Of a stretch of DNA of 8,826 nucleotides, positions 1-5,599 are shown piece after piece (positions within the stretch are counted from its first letter, which is position 1; the number at the start of each line of letters is the position of its first letter). This DNA comes from CAYHXN01 sp964373675. GTDB taxonomy: Bacteria; Patescibacteriota; Minisyncoccia; UBA6257; WO2-44-18. The stretch spans positions 1 to 8,826 of the forward strand of contig CAYJVO010000024.1 in assembly GCA_964373675.1 (NCBI GenBank), read 5' to 3'. Under the pieces are notes generated by a model. The model made no database searches and was not told the DNA's origin. It saw only the letters and a list, made by a program, of their open reading frames with translations. Position numbers and translations under genes: made by a program.

Positions 1-4
1 AGAC

Positions 5-43
5 AGACTCGGCTTCGCTTCCAGCGGGGCCGAGGGTAAGGCC
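5..43 (-). repeat. Hairpin repeat, copy A, just downstream of gyrA
   Basis: Read on the minus strand, these 39 bases match 4096-4134 of the plus strand at 33 of 39 positions, including a shared opening GGCCTTACCCTCGG. Both copies contain an inverted repeat. Here it is 8-19 with 23-34, a 12-bp stem with two G-T wobbles when read on the plus strand and a 3-base loop. It lies within 50 bases of the gyrA stop, so it could act in 3' end formation, but no T-tract is visible before the window edge. The opposite orientation of the two copies suggests a dispersed repeat rather than a gene part. Confidence 0.6.
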
Positions 44-51
44 GGGGAGTT

Positions 52-2514
52 TCATAAACAGACTATTCCGCTCACTTTGTCTCCGGTATTGAGAGTCATA
101 ATTCTAACTCCTTGGGTGGCGCGGCCAGCCACCCGGACACTGGCAAGATGAGTGCGGATGATTTGACCTTTGGCCGAAAGAGCCAGAAGTTCTGTTTCTT
201 CTTCTATTAGATGAGCCTTCACAATCGGTCCGGTCTTGCTGGTAACTTGGGCGGCTTTAATACCCGAGCCGCCGCGGCCTTGCACGCGGTACTGAGAAAG
301 CGGACTTTGTTTGCCGTATCCGTTAGCCATCACCACCAAGAGATTGGGGTTTTGTTTTTTGAGTTGAGCGTTAATGATTTCCATTGAGCTTACGCGATCG
401 CCTTTTTTGAGCCGGATTGCCCTTACGCCGGCAGCAGTGCGGCCCATTGGTCTGGCTTGCGTTTCTTTGAAGCGGATGGATTGTCCATTGGCGGTAGTAA
501 TGAGAATCTCATCGCCACCGCTGGAAAGCTTCACCCAATTGAGCGAATCATCTTTTTTCAGGTTAATGGCGATGATGCCGGTGCGCCGGATATTGTCAAA
601 AGAGCCAATGGCGGTTTTTTTAATCAAGCCGTTTTTCGTGACCATAACAAGATAACCCTTGCTTCCAGTGGGATGAGCGACAATTGCCGTAACTTTTTCT
701 TCAGTAGGTATTTCTAAAAAGTTATGCACCGGTTTTCCTTTGGCAGTACGGGTAGCGGCCGGAATTTCATATACCTTGGTGCGGAAAATCCGTCCGCGGT
801 CGGTGAAGAACAAAATGTCGTCGTGAGTATTGGCAGTGGTAAAGTGGGTAAGAAAGTCTTCTTCTGCCACTTCCGATCCAATCAGACCTTTGCCGCCGCG
901 CTTTTGGGCCTTGAAACTGGTTGGCGGAACCCGTTTGATATAACCGCCAGCCGAAAGGGTGATGATAGTTTCTTCTTTTGGAATAAGATCCTCTTCTTTA
1001 AATTCTTTAAGGCCTACGGCGGTTACTTTGGTGCGCCGCTCGTCGCCAAATTTTTTAGCAATTTGTATAAGTTCGTCTTTGACGACTTTGAGGATTTTAG
1101 CCGGGCTTTTAAGAAGGAGATTAAGTTCGGCAACGAGTTTTTTCTTTTCTGCCAGCTCATCTTCAATTTTTTTCCGTTCCAGATTAGCAAGAGTTTGGAG
1201 GCGCATTTCCAAAATTGCAGTGGCTTGGAGTTCGGTGAATTTGAAGTTTTTAACCAGGTTTATATGCGCATCTTCGCGATCCTGGGATTTTTTGATGGTG
1301 GAGATGACTTTATCAATGATGGAAAGCGCTTTGGCCAGACCGGTGAGAATATGAGCGCGCTCCTCAGCCTTTTTAAGGTCATAGCGGGCGCGGCGGGTTA
1401 CCACTTCTTTTCTATGTTCAATGTAAGCCGACAAAATATCTTTGAGCGGCATTAACTGCGGCTGAAGGCCATTGGCTAGCGCCACCATGTTCATATGAAA
1501 ATCTTTTTGAAGGTCAGTGAATTGGTAGAGACGATTCAAGACTTTTTGCGGAGCGGCATCGTTTTTAAGTTCCACTATAATCCTCAGGCCTTCTCTGTCG
1601 GATTCATCGCGAACATCGCGGATGCCGTCAATTTTTTTCTCGGTTACCAATTCAGCAATTTTAGTAATCAACTCCGCCTTGTTAACTTGGTAAGGAATTT
1701 CGGTGATTTCAATATAGTAATGAGCCCGTCCTTCTGACTTTTTTTCTTTGACTTCGGCAACGCCGCGGGCGGTAAAACTGCCTCGGCCGGCAGTATAGGC
1801 CTCGCTGATTGCTTTTTTGTCATAAATGATTCCGCCGGTTGGAAAATCCGGTCCTTGAATAAACTGCATTAGATCATCGTGGCCGGCTTTAGGGCTGTCA
1901 ATAAGATGCAACGTGGCATCCACCACTTCTTTTAGGTTGTGCGGCGGGATATTAGTTGCCATGCCAACGGCAATGCCGACGCTGCCATTAATAAGAAGAT
2001 TGGGTAATTTTGCAGGCATGACTTTCGGTTCTTGAACCGTTCCGTCATAGTTCGGCTGCCAATCCACTGTTTCTTTTTCAATATCCAGCAAAAGCTCTTC
2101 GGCAATTTTGGCGAGCCGCGCCTCGGTATAGCGCATGGCTGCAGCATTGTCTCCGTCAATACTGCCGAAATTGCCTTGACCTTGAATTAGTGGATAGCGC
2201 AAGGAAAAATTCTGCGCCATGCGGACCAGCGAATCATAAATAGCCGCATCTCCGTGCGGGTGATATTTAGCCATCACATAGCCGACGGTGTTGGCCGATT
2301 TGCGGAATTTGGCCGAAGCCGTGATACCGCTTTCCCACATTGCCCAAAGCACGCGGCGGTGCACCGGCTTTAAGCCGTCCCGCACATCCGGCAGAGCGCG
2401 CGCGACGATCACTGACATCGCGTAGTCCAGGTAAGACTCCTGCAATTCTTCAGTAATCTCCCGCTTCTCAACCCCGCTTTTACTTAATCTCGGTTCTTCG
2501 TTGTTTTTTTTCAT
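52..2514 (-). CDS. gyrA: DNA gyrase subunit A
   Basis: Breakage-reunion subunit of DNA gyrase, which with GyrB introduces negative supercoils into DNA using ATP. The 820 residues match the length of Gram-positive-type GyrA. The catalytic tyrosine is Tyr129 in AAAMRYTEARL (E. coli Tyr122, constant offset of 7). The quinolone-determining region YHPHGDAAIYD covers residues 84-94, with Ala90 in place of E. coli Ser83 and Asp94 matching Asp87. The N-terminal winged-helix and tower region runs to about residue 510, followed by the six-bladed C-terminal beta-pinwheel. The GyrA box QKRGGKG at 537-543 separates gyrase from ParC/topoisomerase IV. There is no acidic C-terminal tail. The ATG overlaps the upstream stop by one base (TAATG) and has no Shine-Dalgarno sequence, so translation is probably coupled to the upstream membrane-protein gene. 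It is the last gene of the unit starting near 3415. gyrB is not in the window. Confidence 0.98.
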   Translation of the reverse strand: MKKNNEEPRLSKSGVEKREITEELQESYLDYAMSVIVARALPDVRDGLKPVHRRVLWAMWESGITASAKFRKSANTVGYVMAKYHPHGDAAIYDSLVRMAQNFSLRYPLIQGQGNFGSIDGDNAAAMRYTEARLAKIAEELLLDIEKETVDWQPNYDGTVQEPKVMPAKLPNLLINGSVGIAVGMATNIPPHNLKEVVDATLHLIDSPKAGHDDLMQFIQGPDFPTGGIIYDKKAISEAYTAGRGSFTARGVAEVKEKKSEGRAHYYIEITEIPYQVNKAELITKIAELVTEKKIDGIRDVRDESDREGLRIIVELKNDAAPQKVLNRLYQFTDLQKDFHMNMVALANGLQPQLMPLKDILSAYIEHRKEVVTRRARYDLKKAEERAHILTGLAKALSIIDKVISTIKKSQDREDAHINLVKNFKFTELQATAILEMRLQTLANLERKKIEDELAEKKKLVAELNLLLKSPAKILKVVKDELIQIAKKFGDERRTKVTAVGLKEFKEEDLIPKEETIITLSAGGYIKRVPPTSFKAQKRGGKGLIGSEVAEEDFLTHFTTANTHDDILFFTDRGRIFRTKVYEIPAATRTAKGKPVHNFLEIPTEEKVTAIVAHPTGSKGYLVMVTKNGLIKKTAIGSFDNIRRTGIIAINLKKDDSLNWVKLSSGGDEILITTANGQSIRFKETQARPMGRTAAGVRAIRLKKGDRVSSMEIINAQLKKQNPNLLVVMANGYGKQSPLSQYRVQGRGGSGIKAAQVTSKTGPIVKAHLIEEETELLALSAKGQIIRTHLASVRVAGRATQGVRIMTLNTGDKVSGIVCL

Positions 2515-2858
2515 TAAGGCAAGGTAGTTTTTGGCACTTTTGGTAAAGTTTCCAAAATAAAATTCCGGTCGCTATTGCTGATTACAAAATTATTTTTCTG
2601 CGAAAAAAAATCATTGATTTTGCCGCCAATTATTTTTAATCCGGCTAATAAAGCATCCTTTGCACCCGGTTCTTCTTTTTGTACTTTACTCGTCAATGGC
2701 TTGGAGGCCGACGGCTGTTGGATTTTTGTAAGATTAAGATTATTAAACATTAACCAGATGCCAATAATGATCGCCATTGCCGCGGCACTTAAAATAACCA
2801 GCCACAATTTTTTAGTGGCTTCGTTCGCTTTTTGAAGTTTTTTAATGAATCGCTTCAT
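2514..2858 (-). CDS. Small single-pass membrane protein of unknown function
   Basis: I do not recognise a family. The 114 residues begin with a lysine-rich segment (residues 2-17), then one hydrophobic helix of about 20 residues (about 18-38, WLVILSAAAMAIIIGIWLMF), then a polar, proline- and lysine-containing tail. By the positive-inside rule the N-terminus should be cytoplasmic and the tail of about 75 residues outside. There is no lipobox or clear cleavage site, so it is more likely a membrane anchor than a secreted protein. It lies 26 bases after the lactamase-fold gene and its stop TAA overlaps the gyrA ATG, so it is almost certainly co-transcribed with both. No Shine-Dalgarno sequence precedes its ATG. 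The expression is credible from the tight packing, but the function is unknown. Confidence 0.75.
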   Translation of the reverse strand: MKRFIKKLQKANEATKKLWLVILSAAAMAIIIGIWLMFNNLNLTKIQQPSASKPLTSKVQKEEPGAKDALLAGLKIIGGKINDFFSQKNNFVISNSDRNFILETLPKVPKTTLP

Positions 2859-2884
2859 GGGTTTCGTTGGTGGGCAGCAAACAA

Positions 2885-3415
2885 CTAAAACTTTAATACA
2901 ATCACCTTAGTAGAAGTCGGCAGATCCTTTTTCTTAATCACTAATTTTTCTTGAATCTCTGCTTTTTCTCCGAAGGCCTCACCAGCGCTTTTGGCATTTT
3001 TAAAAAATGAGGGGATAATAATTTTCGGCTGGATTTGTTTTACTATTTTTGCCAAAACCGGCGGTAGAAAAAGAATATCCACCTCCCCCAGTTTGCTTAA
3101 AACCGTTTCATCGGCCTTAGAGGCATTACCTAAAAAACAGAGCCGCATCTCATCAGCTTTAACTAAATAGGCCGTGCGCAGACCATCTTTAGAAGATTCA
3201 ATCGGCCAACTGTTGATTTCTACGCTTTTTATTTCGTATTCTCCCGGTCCGGAAATTTCCTGCCCGCCAGCAGGAAAAGAAAATTTTTTGGCGTCCAAAG
3301 AGGTTTTTAAAAAAATGTCGGCTTTGAGCCGATTATCTAGCGGATCGGTTACGATTACCGTTTCTCCGCCGGCTTGAATCCGGAAGCACCCTTCGCCGTG
3401 ATAAGTAATGACCAT
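2885..3415 (-). CDS. Metallo-beta-lactamase-fold protein lacking metal ligands (UlaG/COG2220-like)
   Basis: The N-terminus (ITYHGEGCFRI), the DP turn, SGPGEYEIKSVEI and the late IQPKIIIPSF strand follow the order of UlaG-like metallo-beta-lactamase-fold hydrolases (COG2220 type). The family's metal-binding sites look lost. No HxHxDH motif follows the ADI strand, where ADIFLKTSLDAKKF is found; the usual HLGD is FLGN (98-101, numbered from the longer start at 3427); and the usual P-x-H near the end is PSFF. It is therefore probably catalytically inactive and structural or regulatory. The in-frame ATG at 3427 would give four more residues (MDSI), but a strong promoter places transcription start near 3424, downstream of that ATG. 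I therefore prefer the ATG at 3415, which also matches where family members begin. It is the first gene of the unit leading to gyrA. The fold is inferred from motif order only. Confidence 0.85.
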   Translation of the reverse strand: MVITYHGEGCFRIQAGGETVIVTDPLDNRLKADIFLKTSLDAKKFSFPAGGQEISGPGEYEIKSVEINSWPIESSKDGLRTAYLVKADEMRLCFLGNASKADETVLSKLGEVDILFLPPVLAKIVKQIQPKIIIPSFFKNAKSAGEAFGEKAEIQEKLVIKKKDLPTSTKVIVLKF

Positions 3416-3430
3416 AATAGAATCCATCTC

Positions 3431-3459
3431 ATTTTAGCAAATTCCACTCTTTTTTTCAA
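3431..3459 (-). promoter_or_regulatory. Sigma70-type promoter P1 for the lactamase-fold/gyrA unit
   Basis: The minus strand reads TTGAAA (3454-3459), a 17-base spacer, and TAAAAT (3431-3436) preceded by TGC, which makes an extended -10. Transcription should begin about 3424, only 9-10 bases before the ATG at 3415 and inside the codon of the alternative ATG at 3427. This decides the start of the first gene. Confidence 0.7.
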
Positions 3460-3481
3460 TAGAAGAAATGACCGAAGTTGA

Positions 3482-3510
3482 ACTTTAGCCATTTGAGTTT
3501 GTCGTGTCAA
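3482..3510 (-). promoter_or_regulatory. Possible upstream promoter P2 for the same unit
   Basis: A perfect TTGACA (3505-3510) is followed after 17 bases by TAAAGT (3482-3487), which matches the -10 consensus at 4 of 6 positions. The -35 ends one base from the 44-bp palindrome at 3512-3555, so a protein bound there would touch RNA polymerase. The transcript would carry a leader of about 60 bases. Confidence 0.45.
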
Positions 3511-3511
3511 A

Positions 3512-3555
3512 CATCGCTATGACGCGTAATAGTACTATTACGCGTCATAGCGATG
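3512..3555. promoter_or_regulatory. 44-bp perfect palindrome: two abutting 18-bp operator-like dyads (O1, O2)
   Basis: The two 22-base halves, meeting at 3533/3534, are exact reverse complements. Inside are two head-to-head copies of an 18-bp dyad, GCTATGACGCGTAATAGT (3516-3533) and ACTATTACGCGTCATAGC (3534-3551), each centred on ACGCGT. The same dyad recurs at 4068-4085 and 4325-4342, around the TrpR-like gene. It lies after the stop of that gene and immediately upstream of the P2 -35. It is most likely a tandem binding site for a dimeric repressor, probably the neighbouring TrpR-like protein (inference). As RNA it would also form a very stable hairpin. The rest of the gap 3428-3579 holds only the two promoters. 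Confidence 0.65.
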
Positions 3556-3579
3556 GCTAGTCGGCACATATTAAATTAC

Positions 3580-4047
3580 CTATCCTTTAATACCCGTCCC
3601 GGGTGGGCGCGGGGGATTGGTAAGAAGATCCCCAAAATCAACACCTTCAAATAACTCTTCGAGAAACGACTTCTTGCTTTTTGTCGTACCAAGGCCGCTG
3701 TATTTTATTGGCCCGCCGTAAAAATGTTTGTAACTCTTGTAATTATTGGAATTCCCAAAAAGATTCTTTTTCATAGTGCTGATGGTCTGCGGCGACATCC
3801 ATAAAATTTCTCCAATTTCCTGATAGGTTTTACCGGATTTGACCAGTGCCGTAACCGCCAGGCGTCTTAATACTACTTTCTTTTCATAATCACTGATTAA
3901 GTTTCCCAAAATTTTCTTAGTTTCTTTTGGGGATTTCACGGACGTGATTTTATTCATTAACTTCTCCCAAAGCTGTTTCTGCCATTGCTCCGCGACTTTA
4001 CCCATCACCCGCTCATTTTTATTACTATTTTGTTTATTATTTTTCAT
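3580..4047 (-). CDS. TrpR/YerC-like DNA-binding regulator
   Basis: A Trp-repressor-superfamily helix-turn-helix protein. In numbering from the ATG at 4056, the segment LISDYEKKVVLRRLAVTALV (53-72) and the helix-turn-helix TYQEIGEILWM / SPQTISTMKKNL (77-99) match the YerC/YecD and TrpR pattern of an acidic start, a 'GKTYQEI' turn and an 'S..TIS' recognition helix. The N-terminal 20 residues are polar and basic. An unusual tail of about 55 residues follows the HTH and ends in NPPRPPGTG. I chose the ATG at 4047 (155 residues): the alternative ATG at 4056 overlaps the -10 TATAAT of its own promoter, so it would not be transcribed. The transcript would be almost leaderless. An 18-bp dyad lies over the promoter and further copies lie on both sides, which suggests autorepression. 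Ligand and targets are unknown; binding of tryptophan should not be assumed. Confidence 0.85.
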   Translation of the reverse strand: MKNNKQNSNKNERVMGKVAEQWQKQLWEKLMNKITSVKSPKETKKILGNLISDYEKKVVLRRLAVTALVKSGKTYQEIGEILWMSPQTISTMKKNLFGNSNNYKSYKHFYGGPIKYSGLGTTKSKKSFLEELFEGVDFGDLLTNPPRPPGTGIKG

Positions 4048-4054
4048 ACCCCGC

Positions 4055-4082
4055 ATTATAATACGTCACTATTACGCGTCAT
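4055..4082 (-). promoter_or_regulatory. Promoter of the TrpR-like regulator
   Basis: On the minus strand a perfect TATAAT (4055-4060) lies 16 bases after ATGACG (4077-4082, 4 of 6 matches to TTGACA). Predicted transcription start is at about 4047-4049, that is, on the ATG at 4047, which implies a leaderless or nearly leaderless message. The -35 and most of the spacer are covered by the dyad at 4068-4085. The -10 forms the palindrome ATTATAAT (4055-4062), so a plus-strand promoter with TATAAT at 4057-4062 is also possible, although its -35 (TTATTA, 4034-4039) is weak. Confidence 0.65.
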
Positions 4083-4085
4083 AGT
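4068..4085. promoter_or_regulatory. Operator-like dyad O3 over the regulator promoter
   Basis: ACTATTACGCGTCATAGT is a near-perfect inverted repeat around ACGCGT, with one mismatched pair. It matches the dyads at 3516-3533, 3534-3551 and 4325-4342. Its position over the -35 and spacer is that of a classical autorepression site. Confidence 0.65.
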
Positions 4086-4095
4086 ATAGCACAAC

Positions 4096-4134
4096 GGCCT
4101 TACCCTCGGTTCCGCTATAAGCGGAGCCGAATCT
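4096..4134 (+). repeat. Hairpin repeat, copy B
   Basis: Second copy of the 39-base repeat seen inverted at 5-43, with 33 of 39 bases identical. It contains an 11-bp stem (4106-4116 with 4120-4130, loop ATA) with one G-T wobble on the plus strand. It opens the G+C-rich structured stretch upstream of the TrpR-like gene. Confidence 0.6.
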
Positions 4135-4319
4135 AACTCGGCGGAGCCCCCCGCCTTTGGTGGGGCGTGGCGGTTGTGGTTTCGGGCTTCACTCCGCCAA
4201 CGGCGGGGCTTTATATGCCGGACTTCCGAACGAAAACCACGGCCCTGCCTACTGGCCTTGCTTCGCCGAAGCGCTACGCAAAGGCGATGCAGGTGTTAGG
4301 CCGTGGAAGTGTGGGTATA

Positions 4320-4349
4320 TCCGTCACTATTACGCGTAATAGTGACGGA
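4320..4349. promoter_or_regulatory. 30-bp perfect palindrome with operator-like dyad O4
   Basis: The two 15-base halves are exact reverse complements. The central 18 bases, ACTATTACGCGTAATAGT (4325-4342), are the fully symmetric form of the dyad found at three other places around the TrpR-like gene. It is about 240 bp upstream of the autoregulatory site, a distance that would allow DNA looping (inference). No convincing promoter touches it. Confidence 0.6.
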
Positions 4350-4370
4350 CGAGCGTCGCTCGATCAATCA

Positions 4371-4402
4371 GAAACTTCGACCTTACGGTCGGGGTTTTCT
4401 TT
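4371..4402 (+). terminator. Rho-independent terminator-like hairpin, plus strand
   Basis: A 12-pair stem (4371-4382 with 4387-4398, loop TTAC) contains three G-T wobbles and runs into TTTTCTTT. The wobbles pair only as plus-strand RNA. No protein gene on the plus strand ends here, so it argues for an unannotated plus-strand transcript from the structured stretch. Confidence 0.45.
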
Positions 4403-4410
4403 GGACAAAC

Positions 4411-4439
4411 AATAAAAAATCCGGCTTCAGGGCCGGATT
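4411..4439 (-). terminator. Rho-independent terminator of the hydrolase gene
   Basis: On the minus strand an 8-bp perfect stem (4432-4439 with 4418-4425), with loop CCTGAA, is followed by TTTTATT. The TGA stop of the hydrolase gene is in the loop, so the last codons and the terminator overlap. Confidence 0.85.
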
Positions 4440-5530
4440 GCTTTTGGCAGAAAGTGGGCATCAATAATGTGGTTCAGGTAAGAATTAAAAGTTATAAAAT
4501 GCAGGGACGGCAGTTCTATCCAAAACGGCAATAAGGCGACGGAGGCGCTAACGTGTCCGGCAAAAGGCAATTCAATCCACTCCGGCCGTCCCAGTGCTTT
4601 CCAGGTTTCCCAGACGGCAGAAAGGGGTATGGCAGTGTCAACAAGCCCAGCAAGATCAAAACAACTGGTAATCATCAGCACCCTGCGAGGGTTTATTCTA
4701 TTGGCATAGGTATTGGGTTCCACCAGTTGGAGCCGATTTTTAATTTCTGTTTCCGCTCGGCGCCGGTTCCATTTCAATCTTTTAAAAATGAGTTCGCGGG
4801 CTGCTTGGATTTCTTCAACTCCGGAATTTTCCGCGTCCAAAATGATTCGGCCGACGGTTCCACAAGCATTAAACATTAAAAGCGATTTTATCCGCGGATC
4901 GGCGCCGGCTAGCAATGCCGTCGTCACTCCACCCATGCTGTAGCCGACAGCATGAAAAGACTGGATAAAATATTTCTTTTCCAAAAAATCAATCAGCGCC
5001 ATAAGCGCGCAGGCCCTACGGCGCATAAATTTTGTATAAGACACTGCCCATTCGTTAAAAAGCGTTTTTGGGGTAGAGCCGTTTTGCACATCTTTAACAA
5101 AATAGGGAGGAAAGATCTCGTACTCCGATCGGATATAGGCGGTTAAATAACCATGGCAGGCGAGCCGTTCTGCCAAGCACTCGGGTATACTGGCGCCGGG
5201 ATCGCCCAGGCCCTTCATTACTAAAAATAAGTGTCCGCTCCGCTCCCTTTTAGGAAAATAAAGGGTCCCCCATAAATACTCCCATTCGTTATTAATGTGG
5301 CAGACAAAATTGAATTGAAATGCTTTGTAATAGCTCGTTTCTTTTTCGTTTAGCTCCAGCCAGCCGGTGAATTCTATCGGCTGTTCGCGCGGCAAGTTAA
5401 AGTAGGGCGGGGAAGCACTTGGTTGAGTAAATGGAGCGTCATTATCAAATTCGCCATAGTTCACCCAAGCGACACAGCCGAAAAGCGACGGCGCGGCCGC
5501 AGTCAGCAAAATTATCGCTGCCAATTTCAT
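4427..5530 (-). CDS. Predicted lipoprotein, alpha/beta-hydrolase fold
   Basis: 367 residues. The N-terminus MKLAAIILLTAAAPSLFGC is a signal peptide with a lipobox-like LFGC, placing the lipidated cysteine at 19; Phe at the -2 position is unusual, so plain signal peptidase I cleavage is possible. The fold is shown by a beta-strand plus oxyanion-type segment LFLVMKGLGDPG (101-112), the nucleophile elbow GYSMGG with Ser198, a late strand VLMITSCFD with Asp292 (Asp298 is the alternative) as the likely acid, and PFAGH with His326 as the general base. It is therefore probably an active serine esterase, peptidase or acyl-hydrolase at the cell surface; the substrate cannot be read from sequence. It is a single-gene unit, divergent from the S1 gene (69 bases between start codons) and closed by its own terminator. 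A minus-strand TGC-TAAACT (5558-5563) may be an extended -10. AGGA lies too far upstream to serve this ATG. Confidence 0.8.
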   Translation of the reverse strand: MKLAAIILLTAAAPSLFGCVAWVNYGEFDNDAPFTQPSASPPYFNLPREQPIEFTGWLELNEKETSYYKAFQFNFVCHINNEWEYLWGTLYFPKRERSGHLFLVMKGLGDPGASIPECLAERLACHGYLTAYIRSEYEIFPPYFVKDVQNGSTPKTLFNEWAVSYTKFMRRRACALMALIDFLEKKYFIQSFHAVGYSMGGVTTALLAGADPRIKSLLMFNACGTVGRIILDAENSGVEEIQAARELIFKRLKWNRRRAETEIKNRLQLVEPNTYANRINPRRVLMITSCFDLAGLVDTAIPLSAVWETWKALGRPEWIELPFAGHVSASVALLPFWIELPSLHFITFNSYLNHIIDAHFLPKAIRP

Positions 5531-5552
5531 TTTTGCAATTTCAAAGTTCCTG

Positions 5553-5581
5553 TTGAAAGTTTAGCAAACAAGTATTATAAT
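5553..5581 (+). promoter_or_regulatory. Promoter of the S1-protein gene
   Basis: TTGAAA (5553-5558), a 17-base spacer and TATAAT (5576-5581) make a near-consensus sigma70 promoter. The start site is predicted at 5587-5589, which leaves a leader of about 12 bases without a Shine-Dalgarno sequence. A 6-bp inverted repeat (5580-5585 with 5589-5594, ATAGGT/ACCTAT) covers the transcription start and could be an operator. The -10 is again within ATTATAAT (5574-5581) and so can be read on both strands. Confidence 0.8.
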
Positions 5582-5599
5582 AGGTAGAACCTATCTATT

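Larger units (their letters stand above)
4096..4402 (+). ncRNA. Possible structured non-coding RNA or hairpin-rich repeat element
   Basis: This is the content of the long gap between the regulator and the hydrolase gene. It is clearly richer in G+C than its neighbours. Hairpins seen: 4106-4130; 4149-4165 (loop TTT); 4192-4208 (loop AAC); an enclosing stem 4176-4182 with 4234-4240; 4237-4244 with 4299-4306, which encloses further pairing; the dyad at 4320-4349; and 4371-4398. In four of these (4106-4130, 4149-4165, 4192-4208, 4371-4398) the imperfect pairs are G-U on the plus strand and would be A-C on the minus strand, which favours a plus-strand RNA ending at the terminator-like hairpin. Short open frames across it (4157-4339 and 4167-4415) look like by-products of the composition. 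No known RNA family was recognised; a mobile repeat is an equally good reading. The promoter is uncertain. Confidence 0.35.

Noticed and set aside
724..1455. Long plus-strand open frame of 243 codons opposite gyrA
   Set aside because: It is the antisense shadow of a well-conserved gyrA; its product has no recognisable motif and is rich in Phe/Gly from reversed codons. The other plus-strand frames between 374 and 1737 are rejected for the same reason.
52..2514. ParC/topoisomerase IV subunit A instead of GyrA
   Set aside because: An intact GyrA box QKRGGKG and a full C-terminal pinwheel are present.
3580..4056. Start of the regulator at the ATG at 4056
   Set aside because: That ATG shares bases with the perfect -10 TATAAT, so it would not be in the transcript; the ATG at 4047 fits the predicted transcription start.
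4133..4300. Integron attC-like boxes (GCCTAAC and GTTAGAT on the minus strand)
   Set aside because: The spacing is too long, the inner boxes are not complementary, and no integrase is nearby; chance matches to short degenerate boxes.
3512..4349. CRISPR array or retron
   Set aside because: The repeated dyads are palindromic, irregularly spaced and lie at promoters; there is no reverse transcriptase or Cas gene in the window.
3512..4349. Transposon with palindromic ends carrying the HTH gene
   Set aside because: The HTH protein has no DDE or tyrosine catalytic region, and one of the repeats lies inside the unit over a promoter. Operators explain the sites better, although a small non-autonomous element is not excluded.
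4157..4415. Two overlapping plus-strand small open frames (60 and 82 codons) in the G+C-rich stretch
   Set aside because: They run through hairpins, the O4 palindrome and the terminator stem, have no start signals and no recognisable protein features. They are better explained as a by-product of the structured element.
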